64,000 nucleotides of DNA from assembly GCA_015680685.1 (NCBI GenBank), contig MNCI01034267.1, positions 59,353 to 123,352 on the forward strand. Reading direction: 5' to 3'. Shown here in pieces: positions 1 to 10,593 of this stretch. The notes under the pieces are model-generated. The model had not been told where the DNA came from and did no database searches. It saw only the letters and a list, made by a program, of their open reading frames with translations. The stretch comes from Gnetum montanum (taxonomy: Eukaryota; Streptophyta; Gnetopsida; Gnetales; Gnetaceae). The position numbers and the translations under genes are program-made. How positions within the stretch are numbered: the first letter of the stretch is position 1; the number at the start of each line of letters is the position of its first letter.

Positions 1-1065
1 AATAAGATGATGGACTGGGTACATGAAAGATGTGGAGAATATGCCAACATTATTAGAGGAAAAACTATGCCAAATCAAGAAATAGGACAAGACACCACAC
101 AATAATCGAAACAAAGGGTAGAAGAGAATAGGGATAAGAACTCAACTGCCAATCATACGTATCAATGTAACATTTTTTTGTACGATCACTAGAAGAGCCA
201 ATGCCCAATCTTGTCACATTTATAGGAGCATTGAGGAGGAATGTTACATCCAGATTTCTTACATAAATATTAGGTTCAACCACAGTGGAAAAAACCTTAG
301 TCATGGGGAAGGCCACTACCAACTAGACCATACCCTTCGTATGTCCCAACACCAAATGCTTATTATGTTCAACACCTTGTTTCTCCAACAAAATCAACAT
401 CCTCTACCTCACCTCATTGTGATCATTCTCCTGAGTACTATCCACCCATGTCCTCTCCAACAAGATCACCACCTCATGTGCCTTACACTTCTCCTGAACC
501 TCAATATTCTCATGCTTCACCCCCTTCTACATCACCGCCAGCTATGCTAGAAGATTTTGCACCACAGCACCAACCCACAAACATTACTTGTGTTGCTACT
601 GTCAACAGCAGTGGAGGTCCTTCACAACATTGAAGGTGTCCCTTCTTTAGACATGACTGTTGAAAGGGACACCACAATTCAGAAACCACTGCATCCGCCA
701 ACTCAACACAAATTCAACATTGCAGTGCATCTTCCTCTTCAAATCCAATGCCTCATGTTACCTTATCAAAGCCACCACTCAATACTCCAACAACCATAGG
801 GCCCAATGAATATTGCCACATGGGGAGACACGTTGATCCTTGCATACCATCTTACAATCACAAGTACCATAGTGGGTCAACTCCTTATAAATTAACCACA
901 TCTTATAACTTGCCCCACTATGTCAACTCTAATCAAGTGTGTGAACCCCAATGGGGTAAGTATGACCAGGTCCCAATATTTCCAACATGTAAGGATCCCC
1001 ACCTTCCATTTATTAATTCTAACCATGATCAACCATTTAGTTATAGGGGGTATCCTCCATTCTAA
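1..1065 (+). pseudogene. El-1 gag, C-terminal part (truncated by window edge)
   Basis: This is the 3' part of a retrotransposon gag gene with stops and frameshifts. It matches the gag of El-5 (41000-42030) through most of its length: the YDH...C...HL motif near 165-235, a proline/serine/glutamine-rich stretch (about 340-630), an RRCPFF-like linker near 630-660, and a tail with the motifs DPCIPSY, EPQWGKYDQV and TCKDPHL (about 820-1060). In El-2 and El-4 the linker leads straight into the protease; here it leads into this tail and then non-coding DNA, so protease and polymerase are absent. The 5' half of gag lies outside the window. Family assignment is by hand comparison with the other elements in the window. 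Confidence 0.7.
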
Positions 1066-2410
1066 CAACACAGAATTAATAAATGTTTTTTCTATTTCTT
1101 TAATATTTCAACTTTTTGTTTTCTAGTTTTTCACCTTTTAATTTATTGTTTTATCTTTTTTGTCTTTTTATCTTTTTATGAGTAATCTCATCCATGAATA
1201 AAACACTCATGTGGCTCGTTGGTTGAGGTGTTATTCTATGCTATCGAGTCTCGAGTGGTCAATTATTTGAACAGTCTGTCCATTACACCCACTCATCCAT
1301 TCTACAAGTAAGAGGTTCTGTTTGAGGGTACAGTGATATTCTTGACATTTCTTAAAACTTAAAATTTATTTCATGTTCATTGTACCTAGAATGAAGAAGG
1401 ATGGACCAAGAGGGAATGATTAGGGTGTGACATCAAGGGAACTTGCAGATTCTCTTTGGTGACCTCTATGGGAGTTATCATGCAACATGGTTGTACTAAG
1501 ATCCTTTTAGATCTAATGAAAAATGGGAGTAAGAGTAATCAAACGGGCACTCAAAAATCAAATGTTATTCTAGGGGGTCCTAGTGGAAAGACATGCACCC
1601 ATGCCTAATGGCTGGTGATTTCTCTGGATTTAGTAAAGTGAAAAAAAAAGAAGAGAGAGAAAAAGAAAAGAAGGAAGTGCCACACAACAAAAATCACTCC
1701 TCCCTTGAATAAAATGCCAAGTGATCGTACACCTTGTTGTTATGGTACTTTCATAGTTGCTCATCATGGGATGAAACAATGCTATGTCATTGTTTAGAGG
1801 AATGGACTTGGTCCTGATCTTGGAACGATGGGTTAATGACATGTTAATCATGCTTTACACTCAAGCTTCATTGTGCCCTGAGTCAGTACCTCACGTTCCA
1901 ATCTCTACAATCCTTTCTCCGATTCATTCCATCTCGCTATTCATGTATTTGTGACCCATGTCTTGTATAACATTGAATTCATATCTCATCACTATGGTAT
2001 CAACATGTGTGTGTTTTGTTGCATTGGTATAGATTACATTTAACCCTTCTAGTGCCTATAGACATTTTAAGGTGTGGTTACGCAAGGGCATTATAGGTTG
2101 GAACCTGCTTTCGGGAGGACCCACTTGCATAACTTTTGTAATTTGTACTTGTTGCACACCACCACATCATCTTATACCCTTTGAGTATTTCATTTCCAAA
2201 TCTATTCTTTCCTTTGTCATCATTTTATCAAACGTCCCTCAAAACCAAGTCTAACATTAAACTTTTAGGGCAACTTCCTTGAAAACTTTCTAACTCTAGA
2301 ATCACACTAAGTAAAGAATTCAACATTTATTAAAGGTAATGAGTAAGGTATGAAATCATTGAACTTTTTTCATATAACCTTCCTAACAATTGATCTTTGT
2401 GTGATTATAG
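1066..2410 (+). other. El-1 internal non-coding region between gag and ORF2
   Basis: No open gene is visible. The stretch is collinear with 42031-43947 of El-5: a TTTTTGTCTTTTTATC tract near 1150, an 'aagaaggatggaccaag' block near 1392, a purine-rich run near 1640, and a block reading GGTTACGCAAGGG then GGGAGGACCCAC at 2078-2130. El-5 carries an extra ~300 bp module that is missing here. The segment ends in GTGATTATAG directly before the ORF2 ATG, which looks like a 3' splice site. Confidence 0.6.
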
Positions 2411-2842
2411 ATGGCCTCTAAAAGAAGACAACAAGGAGGACCTTGGCAAGGTGCAACCGAATGACCTGGGGAAGGCAGAGGCCAAGGACCTCATGCAAAA
2501 CATGTAGTGCAAAAGGCAATCATTCAGCATCCATCATGAAACTCCTATTACTGCATCATCTATCCAAGAAAAGAGAGGAAAGGTCAAGGCCCGAGCCTAT
2601 GAAGAGAAATAATGGCTATTGCGGCATGGCATGTCAAGGCCAATCAAGTGTTCCCACAGCTACTGTGTTCATGAAAAGTGTCGACTCCATCAAACATTGG
2701 AACATCAGTATGGATGGCTCATAACCCTCAAATAGAAAAGGAGAAACGTCAGGTGCTTCTTCAATGGTATCTGTCGCAGAAGCCTGATGCACAGGACAAA
2801 GGAAAGGCACCCATGGAGGAGCCACGACTTCCAGGAACCCCA
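2411..2842 (+). pseudogene. El-1 ORF2 remnant with large internal deletion
   Basis: It starts at ATGGCC, matching the ORF2 start of El-5 at 43948, and encodes a basic Gln/Gly/Arg-rich N-terminus. After about 170 bases it jumps to sequence matching the last 250 bases of El-5 ORF2 (46480-46735), including the SIKHWNISMD motif near 2690-2720 and the PRTP-like end near 2830. The middle, roughly 2.4 kb in El-5, is missing, so the conserved domain and coiled coil are gone. Stops and frame changes are also present. The protein's function is unknown. Confidence 0.6.
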
Positions 2843-2949
2843 TGAGTTCTGCAAGTTTTATCTTTTGTGTCTATGTCCAAATTTTGTTTAATTCTCCACT
2901 ACGGCATGAATAAATTTCTAGTTAGTCAATAATCCCATATCTATCCACT

Positions 2950-3015
2950 GTGTATTCAATTGAGCTTGTTCCTCACTTTGACTCGAGGACGAATTTTTAC
3001 TCAGTTGTGGGGGTA
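2950..3015 (+). promoter_or_regulatory. El-1 polypurine tract and conserved 3' block
   Basis: A conserved stretch (ACTCGAGGACGAATTTT, near 2980-2997) leads to the plus-strand primer GTGGGGGTA at 3007-3015, immediately before the LTR. The same arrangement is found at 46890-46931 in El-5 and, reversed, at 61233-61275 in El-8. Confidence 0.75.
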
Positions 3016-3884
3016 TGATGAAGTGTCATTAAGTCGATGCGTCGACGGGGCCACGTCGACGCAGCCTTCCTATGTCGACAAGGCCCCATTTACGTAGCCA
3101 CCTATCCCAACCTATAAATAAGAGGACCCTCCACCTCATTTAGGAATCCTTTTGTCATTTGTAGCTAGATGCTTTCAGTTTGTTTCATAGAAGTTAGATT
3201 ATTTTCCCAGTGCATGCCCGCAGTGTGATGCTTGTAATTGTGTGGCACCTTTATTCGAGTGTGATGTACTTGGATGCGCACATGACTGGAAATAAATATC
3301 GAGATTACTTCATCATTGTAGCATTCACTTAGTTTTAATTTCTTAATTATTATTGTTAATTGTTATTGTTATTTATTGCTTTCTTAATTAATATTTATTG
3401 TTTTCTTAGTTAATATTTCTTTATCATCATTTACTATTCCTGTTGTTAAATGCGGAATGAGTATGACTTAATCACAAGCATTTAAGTGTGACTACTTGGT
3501 AACCCAGCAGTGTACCTAGGATCTACGCTTGGTAATCCCAGTAGTAGTCGTGCATGAGGTCCAAGATGTGTGCGGATGATTAAGGAACGAATGCTCATCG
3601 CACTTAGGCTAGCTTAGACTTCATATCCTATTGCTCATTAATTTAATTAATATTATCTTCCATTGTCTCTAGGAGTAGCATTAGTTTAGGATTACATCAT
3701 ATGCCTCACTTTGGACTAAACCATACATGACAAAGCAATACTAGTCCAGGTGGGCAGACAACGAACTGCGATCAACGTGTAAGTATCTAGATACCACAAC
3801 TAGCCTGTCCGCGGAGTTTGACTGGATCATGCATGAATGCTCATATTCATATGGTTGGGTGTAGGGGTACCTAGCTGCTCATCA
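3016..3884 (+). repeat. El-1 3' LTR
   Basis: The 869 bp LTR starts TGATGA after the polypurine tract and ends GCTCATCA. The TATA box TATAAATA is at 3113-3120. Upstream of it lies a CpG-rich run of GTCGAC-type palindromes (3030-3080), unlike the GATATC palindromes of the sister LTRs. The last ~400 bp (repeated TTGGTAA-CCCAG motifs, then GTGTAGGGGTACC near the end) match the LTRs of El-2 to El-5. The abrupt change at 3885 to minus-strand El-2 sequence marks the insertion boundary; the expected target duplication on this side is GAGTA (3885-3889). Confidence 0.85.
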
Positions 3885-4559
3885 GAGTAGGAAGCGAGAA
3901 GGGCCTTAGTTATAGGGAACATGTTTATTTTAGGTCCATAACCAGTGCTTGTAGCCCAAAGGATTATTTCATCTAAGAGGTGTGCTTTGAATTCTCACTG
4001 TTTTGTTTTTGTGGTTTTGCGTGAGAACCACACCATGCAAAGACTTATTATTTTTATTTGCTCAGCTTCCCGATAATGTGTAAAACAAAGAAATGAAAAA
4101 TTATAAACGATGTTGTAAAAAAAAATAAGAAAAGTTAAACAAATTTGTAAAATAAAAATGTGTAAAACAAAAAATTCAAAAAGAATTGAGGGCCTCAAAT
4201 GATTAGCATAGGTTGCCATCTTCCCCATGACTGAATTGGAAGGGAGAGATCCGAAATAAGGAGTGAGGTCGTCCTCTCTCAAAGGTATTATGTGCACCAG
4301 TTGTTCTAAGTTCATGGAAGGTTTTGGTTTATTGCACATTGAACAATAATTGCTTATCAGGGCTTTCAAGTTTGTATATGGTTATGGCTCCTGAGGGAAA
4401 GGTTGTGTGAATGATGTAAGATCCTTCTTACAGTGTTTGAAATTTCATGCGTTGGGGCACATGCATGGGATTCCAGTAAAAGACCTTATCTCCTGGTTGA
4501 TACTTAACCTTTTGAATTTTTAAGTCATGACATTCTTTGTTATGTGCCTTGTGCAACTC

Positions 4560-5640
4560 ATTTCATAACAGGGCAACCAATCAATTATCATCTAGCACAT
4601 TTAGAGTTTCCAATCTTTTTTTCTGTGCTAAATCAAGGTCAAGGTGGAGGTCACATGCCATGAATAGTGTACGGAGCTCGGTTTGAATTGGAAGCTTTGG
4701 GAGTTTTCCGTACACTAACTCATAGGGAGAGTAGCCCGTAGGGAGTTTCCAAGTGGAGTGGTATGCCTAGAGAGCATCATTCAGTTTAGTGCTCCAATCC
4801 CACCTATATTTGCTAATTGTTCTTGTTAATATTCTAGTAATCTCCCGATTAGTGACCTCAGCTTGGCCATTAGCTTCGAGGTGATAAGGTGTAGTTAATT
4901 TATGTTTAACCCCTAAGAGTTGCATCAATTTTTGAAAGGTTGCACCAATGAAATGTGTTCCATTATCTGAGATAAATGCATGCGGAATGCCAAACCTATT
5001 TACGACTTATTGTTGTACAAATCGTGTAGTTGTAGATGATGTGCATTCTATTACAGCAACTGCTTTAGCCCATTTTGTTAGATAGTCAACAGCAATAATG
5101 ATATAAGCTTTTCCATTGGACATTGGTGTAATGGGCCCCATAAAGTCTATTCCCCAAATGTCGAAGGGCTCCAAAGGTTAAATCCATTGTTGCAAACCCT
5201 CCATTCTAGCAGTCATTCCTCCATCACGTTGAAAATGCTCACAAGATTGGACAAAATGATGGGCATCCCAAAATAGTATTGGCCAATAATATCCTGCAAG
5301 CAGGATCTTAATAGTCATTCATCTCCCTGCATAGTGACCCCCACAAGGGCTCTCATGAGCATCCTGGAGAACTCTTAGTTGGTCCACATTGGGCACACAC
5401 CATCGAACCAAGCCATTAGGATAGACTTTGTAAAGTTGTCCTTTAATTTCCATGAAGTACTTGGTTCTGTGAAGAAATTGTTGTTTATTCCTAAAATCCA
5501 ACTCCCGTGGTGTTTTTTGGGAAAGGAGATAGGTGAGAATGCTATTATACTAATTCATTCCCATGGGTTGGTTATTCACTACACCTACAAAGAGGGCCTC
5601 ATCAGGAAAATGATCAGATATGGCGTATTCGTCCTCTTTG
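4560..5640 (-). pseudogene. El-2 integrase
   Basis: Read on the minus strand, this is a Ty3/gypsy integrase. The zinc-binding part (about 5340-5230) shows H...H (HESPCGGH) but the C-x2-C pair is degraded to C-E-H-F. The catalytic core shows the first Asp in WGIDFMGPI (about 5150), the second in SDNGTHF (about 4965) and the Glu in ANGQAEVTNREI (about 4875). The order and spacing suit a DDE integrase. Downstream motifs (YHSTWKLPTGYSPYELVYGK) are typical of the plant family. Several in-frame stops interrupt it. No chromodomain or envelope-like gene is seen after it. Confidence 0.85.
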
Positions 5641-6062
5641 TTGTCCCAGTGCAACCAAGATAAATGATCTGCAACTATGTTCTCGATGCCCTTTTAATCT
5701 ATCATTGTTAAATCGAACTCCTGTAGGATTACCAGCCAACGTATGATACGAGGGCTAACCATTGGATTATTCATGAGGAACCTAATTGCACTATGATCTA
5801 TATAAATGTACACTTTGTAGCCTAACACATAGTGCCTAAACTTGTCCAGTGCAAACACTACAGCCATTAATTCTTTTTCTGTAGTTGTATAGTTAAGTTG
5901 TGCATTGGCGATACTCTTACTTGCACAGTGGATGTAATAAGGATGTTTTTGTTCATCTAACTATGTTAATATGGCTTCTAAGGCATAATTGGATGCGTCG
6001 ATCATTATATGGAACAGTCTGGACCAGTCAGGGGCTTGTAGAATGGGAGTTTCTACAAACCT
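5641..6062 (-). pseudogene. El-2 RNase H
   Basis: The minus-strand translation runs from DASNYALEAIL through YYIHCASKSI, the strongly conserved TTEKELMAVVFALDKFR, and YIDHSAIRFLM to PRIIRWLVILQEFDL. This is the expected RNase H that removes the RNA strand during reverse transcription. First Asp, Glu and second Asp are retained; at least two stops are present. It follows RT directly, as in all Ty3/gypsy polyproteins, and its wording is closest to Athila. Confidence 0.85.
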
Positions 6063-7157
6063 TTATTTTAGAGTTTGGAATGCTCGTTCACATTCCTTGG
6101 TCCATTCGAATGGTGCATCCTTCTTCATTAGTTCTACCAATGATTTAGCAATCTTGGAGAAGTTCTCAATGAATCTCCTATAGTAGTCGGTGTGGCCAAG
6201 GAATGAACAAATTTCTTTAACAGTTTCTAGTTGTCGAGTAATCCCTTGGATGACCCTAACTTTATCTGGGTCTACCTCTATTCCTGAATGTGAAATTTTA
6301 TGCCCAAGTACAACGCCCTCTTGGACCATCAAATGGATTTTCTACCAATTGAGCCTTAAGTTGGTTTCTACACATCATTTTAACACTTGCTCTAATCGGT
6401 CCAAGGCTTGATCAAAGCTTGTTCCATAAGTGGAGAAGTTGTCCATAAAGACTTCCACTCTGTTTCCGATCTGCTGTTGGAATATGCTTAGAACTAAATG
6501 TTGAAACGTGGTAAGAGCATTGCACAAGCCAAATGGCATTTGTTTATATTTGAACGTTCCCCAAGGATTGGTGAACGTTGTTTTGGCTTGATCTTCTAGT
6601 GCTATTCGTATTTGATTATATCCACTATACCCATCCAGAAAACTAGAATAGTGATGCCCCGCTATAGTGTCTAAGACTTGGTCAACGAATGGCAACGGGA
6701 TATGATCCTTGAATGTTGCCATGTTTAGCTACCTAAAATCTATACACACCCTCCATTTGTCTCCCTTCATAGGCACAATTACTAGAGGACTAACCCATTC
6801 GCTATCAGCAATGGGATATATGAACCTAGCCTTAAGAAGCTGGTCTATCTCTTCTTTTACTATTTGTTTCAATTTCGGGTTCAATCTCCTCTGTGGTTGT
6901 TTTCAAGGTTTCATGGAGGGGTTCGTGTAAATCCTATGCTAGCATATCCTAGGATCTATTTTGGTTAACTCGGGATATGACCAAGCAAAGGCTTTTGACC
7001 ACTTATTTATCACTTTCAACAGTCTTTCTTTTTGGTTGGGAACAAGTTTTGCGTTGATGATTGCCGATTTTCCATTTTCAAGGGTCATATACTCTAGACT
7101 GGTGAGCAATGGTTTCAGATCAAGGGGATCTTGTTTAAATCCCTCAGGAATTTCCAA
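6063..7157 (-). pseudogene. El-2 reverse transcriptase
   Basis: The minus-strand translation begins with the RT-preceding segment (LDLKPLLTSLEYMTLENG, KWSKAFAWSYPEL), then PLPFVDQVLD, FLDGYSGYNQI, TTFTNPWGTFKY, MPFGLCNA, the catalytic box and FLGHTDYYRRFI. These motifs resemble Athila RT. The catalytic Y/F-x-D-D box reads F-M-D-N, so the second metal-binding Asp is replaced by Asn, expected to kill polymerase activity. Frame breaks occur near 6350, 6725 and 6935. Confidence 0.9.
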
Positions 7158-7418
7158 CTTCCCCTAGTTGATGTTTTCGAGGCTACGATTTGGAAGTTGG
7201 CAATGGACTTGCTCAAGTGTGTCTATGCTTCCAATGTAAGCACTAGTTATTCCCTTAGTTAATTCCATGCATGTTATTAAGTTACTCTCTTGATCAACCA
7301 TCAGCCACAGCGTGTCCTCTTGTCATGTGGCTGCTACATACAGGCACCTTTGTATATTAATGTCTTGTGCACACTGATCGCATGCAAGTAATGCTAAACT
7401 TCGCATAACCCATGATTT

Positions 7419-8099
7419 CTACACGCACTGGCACCCTGTGTCATTGTATGTGATGCATGGAATTTTCTTCTTCTCGATCTTTCCAAAAGGGTTCTTCTTG
7501 GATATTTCCAGGGAAAGATCATGGATCCCTAAGCATGCATCTATAATGCTCAGCCATGCTCTTCCCATTATTATTAGGAAGTCCTCCTTACCGTTGTTTA
7601 CTTGTATCACTAGGAAATCAACTGGATATGACCAACCACTCACAGTGGTAATGATGTCCTCCACCAGTCCCAAAGGGATAGTGATGGACTGGTTAGCTAG
7701 CTCTAGTTGAATATTACTCTTCCTTAGTGGAGGCAGGTTCCAGGCTTTGTACATCTTCTGTGATATTAAGTTGACTCCGGAACCTGAGTCCAGAAGAGCT
7801 TTACATGGTTCATTCCCAGCGACTTGAAGGTAGATTAAAGGACTTCCAGGATCAAAGAATTTCCTAGGAAGGTGGCCCACCTTGATCCAGTCAGTGACGA
7901 TATGTGTTAACATAACTGTGTGTGTTGAGCTCTGTTTTTGGTTTGAAGGAGGTCCCAAAACTTTATTTGGTACGGAGGTGTTTAGATGTTCAACCACTTG
8001 TGATGGTGAGGGCTTAGTTTGATTGTTGGTTCTGAAGAAAGGTCTTTTTGGCATAAGATTGTCAGAACCAACTACGGGTTGATGATTCGAAGCCTTCAT
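7419..8099 (-). pseudogene. El-2 gag-linked aspartic protease
   Basis: A 226-codon open stretch on the minus strand. An N-terminal linker (RPFFRTNNQTK) is followed by the catalytic region LLDSGSGVNLIS (about 7800-7765), then ELANQSITIPLG, a VDFLVIQVNN strand and the second conserved region FLIIMGRAWL. This is the retropepsin fold that processes the polyprotein; the Asp-Ser-Gly box is intact here. It lies between gag and RT, as expected. A start codon for separate translation is not required, since retroviral proteases are made as part of a polyprotein. El-4 carries a close copy at 21440-22404. Confidence 0.85.
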
Positions 8100-8399
8100 G
8101 ACATTAGGTTATTGCGGTTGAGTGGGGAATACCCCTTGCATCACTAGAGCAGGTGGTAGTGGAGCTATTGGTGTAAGAGTGGCAGACAGATTCAAAGGAT
8201 GGTATGCATGTGGTGTGTCTCTCTCAGGAGAAGGAGTCTTATAGTACTCCCAAGCTTGGTAGTGACATTGTGGGGTCACATGACTGATAGAGTCACTTGG
8301 AGAGATTGGCTATTGCATGTAATAGCCATATGGATCCAGTTGCTAGTAAGGGTATTGTTGCCTTGGCGGTGGCATCCCCCATGACTGTGGGTATTGCCA

Positions 8400-10444
8400 C
8401 TACTGGTATTGCTCCATAGGTTGTGGTGGAGTTCCACTTGGATAATACGTTAACAGTTGGTGGAACTGCCTTGGGTTACCTTGGGGATAAGGTAACCGAT
8501 GGGGTGCTTGCTGTTTGTTAAGTCTTGGGTTGAGTGCATACATCCCAGACTCTTGCAGATGTGAGATTATTGGGCAACATCCCTTAGGATGGTCATACTG
8601 ACATATCTCATATCCACCACCATCATCGTCTGTATTGGAATCCACAACCTCTTCGGTGATAGTCATTTTACCCTTACCTTTGTTATGTGCATGGTCCAAA
8701 TCCCTCTTCTTTTTCTTATCATGGTCACTACTTCGCTCCTTAGACTCCTCTAAGATTTTTAAAACAGTTTCAAATCTACTATCTAAGGAGTCCCACATTT
8801 GATCTACCTTAGTCAACACTTCTGTTGTTAATTTCTGAAGTGGCAAGGTTTTCCTACTCACCAACTCTTCAAGTGGTGACTCATCCTCCTCCTCATAGAA
8901 TCTCACTCCCCTATTTCGAAGTGAAGGATCGCGGTTATACTCTTTTGCACTTTCTATCTTGCGTAGCTCTCCTTCTTCCTTAGCTACTTGCTCCAATAAT
9001 CTATAAACCTCATGGGACCTAAGTTCAGATAATCTCCCTTAGGCATATGTCCCAAGGGTTGTCTTGGTTTCATGTCTTAGCCCATCTACGAGATGGTGTA
9101 GTTGATCCCGTTGTGCATAACCATAGCCCAGGCAACGATGTAGCAATGCATAATATTGGCCCATGGCATTATCCAAGGGTTCATGATTACCCTACTTCCA
9201 TCCTTGGATCTACTTTCGCAAGTTGGACACTCGGGAGTACGTTTGATATTTATCGTTAAACAACTCTAGCATCGTACTCCACCTTCAAATGGATTCCGGT
9301 TCTAAGGACCAGTACCAGCTTTCTACTTCTTTTATGAGTGTCCTTGGGAATAACTTTGATTTTTGCCACTCATTTTCAATGTTCTGCGAGGCGCAAGCAT
9401 CATGAAATTCCTGTAAGTGGTTCTGCGGATCAGCATTATATCCCCCCTCAAATCGTGGGATATTACTCATGTCTAGTCTCTTGATTCGTCTATCTTTTTG
9501 GTGTCTTGTAGGTATTCTAACTATCTTTGTAATGTCTAACATGCTTCGGGTTGCAAGTAAGGGTCCATCATGGTCGTCTCTCTCATGGCATCTATGATGT
9601 CTACGCAGTTCCCTACTTTCCCTTCTTCCATGTCATGATTCCCTAGAATGCCCTCATCCTCGCTCTCGACTCTCTCATCAAGGTTTCTCATTTTGCTTAC
9701 CCTTATCCTTACAATGAGGTTCCTTATGACTACGTCTCATCATTGAAGGAGAGGGTGAATGTTGCGATGAAGGGGAAGAGGAAGGAGAACCATCATCATG
9801 ACAATGTTTCCTACCTTCCCTTCGGTGATCTCGACCTCGATCATGATGACGATCAGAATGCTCACCCTTATCTTGTGTTTGTGTTCCCTCATTAAACACT
9901 TGGTGTTCGTGGAAATTAGAACTAGGGTTGTGTATCGTGGAGTGAAGGTTCTGATACACCACCTCCTCACTATCATTAGGAGAAGGAACATTATTTTGTG
10001 GAGAACCTATTGAAATAGGTTCACCACCCTTAATTTCTCTTATGATAGGCGAAGCATTATGGGATCCTTTGCCCTTCAACAATGTGAGGTAACTCTCCTG
10101 CCGCGAGTCCCGTTGACGTTGTGCTTCTGTGGAATGGTAGTCCCTTACGTTGTAATCGAGCACAATGTACTCAGCGTATAATTGTGACATGCCAATTCGT
10201 GCAAGGGCATGAAGGAGCATGTTGGGGGCTGCTCTATCTGGAGGCAACACTATGTTACCCTCCAAGTCTTTCCAACGTAGTTGTTCGTTTTGATGGAAGA
10301 CAAAGTTAAATTCATGTATATACGATGAATATATACCACATTGAATTGTTGAGGAACTGGCAGTTCTTGGTTATGTATGTTGTGCCGCCAACTATCTTTA
10401 GTGTTGGTCCTAGGTAGTGAAGTGCTTTTGTGTGGAGAAGAAGA
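8400..10444 (-). pseudogene. El-2 gag
   Basis: Gag spans several minus-strand frames broken by stops. In order: an N-terminal domain starting MSSSPHKSTS at 10444 and continuing through GNIVLPPDRAAPN (10265 on); a His/Arg/Ser-rich linker (about 9900-9680); the retrotransposon gag core (9542 down to about 9000) with NHLQEFHDACASQN, KLFPRTL and WYWSLEP; an acidic/charged stretch; and a C-terminal motif C-x-YDHPKG-x-C-x5-HL (about 8610-8560) where a CCHC knuckle would normally sit. A Pro/Gln-rich tail follows. It is the capsid/nucleocapsid precursor, closest to the gag of El-4. Confidence 0.8.
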
Positions 10445-10574
10445 CATTTTTGTCTTACTCTGTGTGTTGTTTACCGTTATGTTATATTTTCGTTTGATCA
10501 ACCCTAAGGGTTCTTTTTAGCTCCCAACGATGTGGATGATTTCCTATGTTTAACGTAGAGCATAAATGACTAAG

Positions 10575-10592
10575 TCCCTGGCAATGGTGCCA
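10575..10592 (-). promoter_or_regulatory. El-2 primer binding site
   Basis: On the minus strand the LTR is followed, after one T, by TGGCACCATTGCCAGGGA, close to the TGGCGCCGTTGCCGGGGA site complementary to the 3' end of tRNA-Asp that is usual in Athila-type elements. Differences fit C-to-T decay. Confidence 0.75.
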
Positions 10593-10593
10593 A

